From Bacteroides sp. (lineage in GTDB: Bacteria; Bacteroidota; Bacteroidia; Bacteroidales; SM23-62): DNA of 8,198 nucleotides. Numbering within the stretch: the stretch's first letter is position 1; each line of letters opens with the position of its first letter. Below the pieces are notes generated by a model. The model made no database searches, was not told the origin of the DNA, and was given only the letters and a program-made list of their open reading frames with translations. The position numbers and the translations under genes were made by a program. Of the stretch, positions 6,658 to 8,198 are shown one piece after another. The stretch is taken from positions 1 through 8,198 of the forward strand of contig DAOUVF010000116.1 in NCBI GenBank assembly GCA_030667765.1, in the 5' to 3' direction.

Positions 6658-8198
6658 ATGCAAAAATTTAAAAAACAGTTTTTCTTACACTTATTAATTT
6701 CTTTTTTGACCATTTCTTTCCTTTATGCTGAGACATCAATCGATCCGGAGGGAAGCACCGGGGGATGGAAAGCTGGTGTTGCCCGCAAGGTGATAACTCC
6801 GGAACAATCGATGTGGCTGGCAGGATACGCCGCACGAAACCATCCATCGGATGGCATGCTGCATGATCTATGGGCCAAGGCTTTAGTTCTGGAAGATGCA
6901 GATGGAGAACAGGCAGTTCTCATAACAACCGATTTACTTGGATTTCCAAAAGATATTTCGGATCAGATACGGGATCGCCTGGAAGATCAGTTTAATTTAT
7001 CCAGGGCACAAATCATTCTAAGCAGTTCTCATACGCATTCAGGACCTGTTTTGAAAGGGGCACTGTATGATATTTATCCCTTGGATGCAAATCAAATTGA
7101 AAAAATTGAGCAATATACCGGCAAATTAACAGATCAGATTGTGAAACTGGTGAGAGAAGCTTTAAATTCCATGCAGCCGGTACAGCTTTATGCAGAAAAT
7201 GGTGTAGTACGGTTCCAGGTAAACAGAAGGAATAACCCGGCTGGTACTCTTAGCCGGCAAACAGAGTTAAATGGTCCGAACGATTATGCAGTACCGGTGA
7301 TCAAAGTAATGGATGAAGCAGGGGAATTAATGGCTATTGCCTTCGGATATGCCTGCCACCCAACGGTCCTGGATAAGTATAAATGGTCCGGGGATTACCC
7401 GGGATTTGCGCAAATTGATCTGGAAGAATCATACCCGGGTACAGTGGCATTATTTTTCCAGGGTGCCGGGGCAGATATGAATCCATTGCCCCGCCGGTCG
7501 GTAGCATTGTCTCAGCAATACGGAGAAGAACTTGCAGCTGCAGTCCGGAGAGTATTGAATGAGGACATGCAAGAACTTCCTTCAAATCTGTCAACTGCAT
7601 ATTCAGAAATTGAACTGGAATTTACTGCTCCGCCAAGCATGGAAGAATTATCGCAAATGGCCAAAGAAGCATCAGGTTATCAAAAACAATGGGCTGTCCG
7701 GATGCTTGAAAAAATGGAGAGAGGCGAACCATTTAGAACTTCATATCCCTATCCGGTCCAAATATGGAATCTGGGCAACCAGGCATTGGTAAGCCTGGGA
7801 GGAGAGGTATTGGTCGATTATACAATCAGGCTGAAGCGAATATTTGGTGAAGATATTTTTGTAATGGGCTATTCTAATGATGGCATGGCATATATTCCAT
7901 CGGTTCGGGTACTCCGCGAAGGGGGCTATGAAGGAGCAGTATCGCAAATTGTATACGGATTACCGGGTACCTGGAAAGCCAGTATTGAGTCTGATATTAT
8001 TCAGGAAGTAATGAGACTGGCTGAAGAGGTAGATATCAAAATGCCTGAGTCGAGATTGATAACATATCCGGATACAAAGGCTCCACATCCATTAATTGCA
8101 AAATACTATTATTCAGGGTTTGATCTGGCTCATGACACCTACAATGCCATTTCCCCTGCCAGTGACGGTAAAATATATTATATGCTGAGTTCTCAATC
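6658..8198 (+). CDS. Exported neutral/alkaline-ceramidase-like metal-dependent amidase, apparently fused to a second domain (3' end outside window)
   Basis: An open frame starts with ATG 2 nt after the aminotransferase stop and runs off the right edge (513 full codons). Residues 1-24 are a Sec signal peptide (MQKFKKQFFLHLLISFLTIS, then FLYA). The ceramidase N-terminal domain starts at about 37 (WKAGVARKVITPEQSMWLAG). Likely zinc ligands are His125 and/or His127 in SSSHTHSGP, His234 in YACHPTVL, Glu383 in SLGGEVLVDY, and the tyrosine in YSNDGMAYIPS (412). QGAGADMNP (268-276) and REGGYEGA (420-427) are further family marks. The core seems to end near 465. The remaining visible residues (HPLIAKYYYSGFDLAHDTYN, then ISPASDGKIYYML) look like the first blade of a beta-propeller rather than the Ig-like tail of true ceramidases. 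Expected chemistry is hydrolysis of an N-acyl amide outside the cytoplasm. The real substrate need not be a sphingolipid. Confidence 0.87.
   Translation, partial: MQKFKKQFFLHLLISFLTISFLYAETSIDPEGSTGGWKAGVARKVITPEQSMWLAGYAARNHPSDGMLHDLWAKALVLEDADGEQAVLITTDLLGFPKDISDQIRDRLEDQFNLSRAQIILSSSHTHSGPVLKGALYDIYPLDANQIEKIEQYTGKLTDQIVKLVREALNSMQPVQLYAENGVVRFQVNRRNNPAGTLSRQTELNGPNDYAVPVIKVMDEAGELMAIAFGYACHPTVLDKYKWSGDYPGFAQIDLEESYPGTVALFFQGAGADMNPLPRRSVALSQQYGEELAAAVRRVLNEDMQELPSNLSTAYSEIELEFTAPPSMEELSQMAKEASGYQKQWAVRMLEKMERGEPFRTSYPYPVQIWNLGNQALVSLGGEVLVDYTIRLKRIFGEDIFVMGYSNDGMAYIPSVRVLREGGYEGAVSQIVYGLPGTWKASIESDIIQEVMRLAEEVDIKMPESRLITYPDTKAPHPLIAKYYYSGFDLAHDTYNAISPASDGKIYYMLSSQ

Noticed and set aside
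6658..8198. Interpretation as a true sphingolipid ceramidase locus
   Set aside because: The metal site fits the superfamily, but no sphingolipid genes are nearby, and the tail and neighbours point to other possible amide substrates.

Overview
The window looks like a chromosomal piece of a Bacteroidota genome, plausibly an environmental Bacteroidales-type organism. The grounds are: CarboxypepD_reg-like (SusC-type N-terminal extension) domains in two proteins, a sigma/anti-sigma pair of the Bacteroidota kind, A-rich rather than GGAGG-type start regions, and a Gfo/Idh/MocA protein with the WDP...F...D.EAN tail common in Bacteroidota and Planctomycetes. No species can be named. No tRNA, rRNA, CRISPR array or insertion sequence was seen.

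Left part (1-3873), a cell-envelope regulatory locus. On the minus strand an ECF sigma factor (1794-1201, apparent TTG start) overlaps by 17 nt the start of a membrane-anchored anti-sigma-like protein (from 1217, running off the left edge). That second gene combines a short cytoplasmic domain, one membrane helix, a long charged/Pro-Ala periplasmic linker, a SusC-like CarboxypepD_reg module with a TonB-box-like tail, and what appears to be the beginning of a TonB C-terminal domain. Divergent from them, across a short AT-rich region with an 8-bp inverted repeat, lies an exported von Willebrand factor A protein (YfbK type). It carries the same kind of CarboxypepD_reg module and is closed by a clear intrinsic terminator.

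Right part (3908-8198), a second plus-strand operon of three exported enzymes: a Tat-exported Gfo/Idh/MocA oxidoreductase, a Tat-exported DegT/DnrJ/EryC1/StrS PLP-dependent aminotransferase, and a Sec-exported neutral/alkaline-ceramidase-like metal-dependent amidase that is cut by the right edge. The amidase appears to continue into a second domain.

Working together: the left locus reads as envelope signal transduction in which an inner-membrane protein with receptor-like periplasmic modules holds the sigma factor. The right operon suggests chemistry outside the cytoplasm on an N-acylated amino compound (amide hydrolysis, transamination, redox), with two cofactor enzymes folded before export. 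The substrate cannot be told from sequence. The most notable points are the anti-sigma/receptor/TonB hybrid, the module it shares with the divergent vWA gene, and the cluster of exported NAD(P)-, PLP- and metal-type enzymes.
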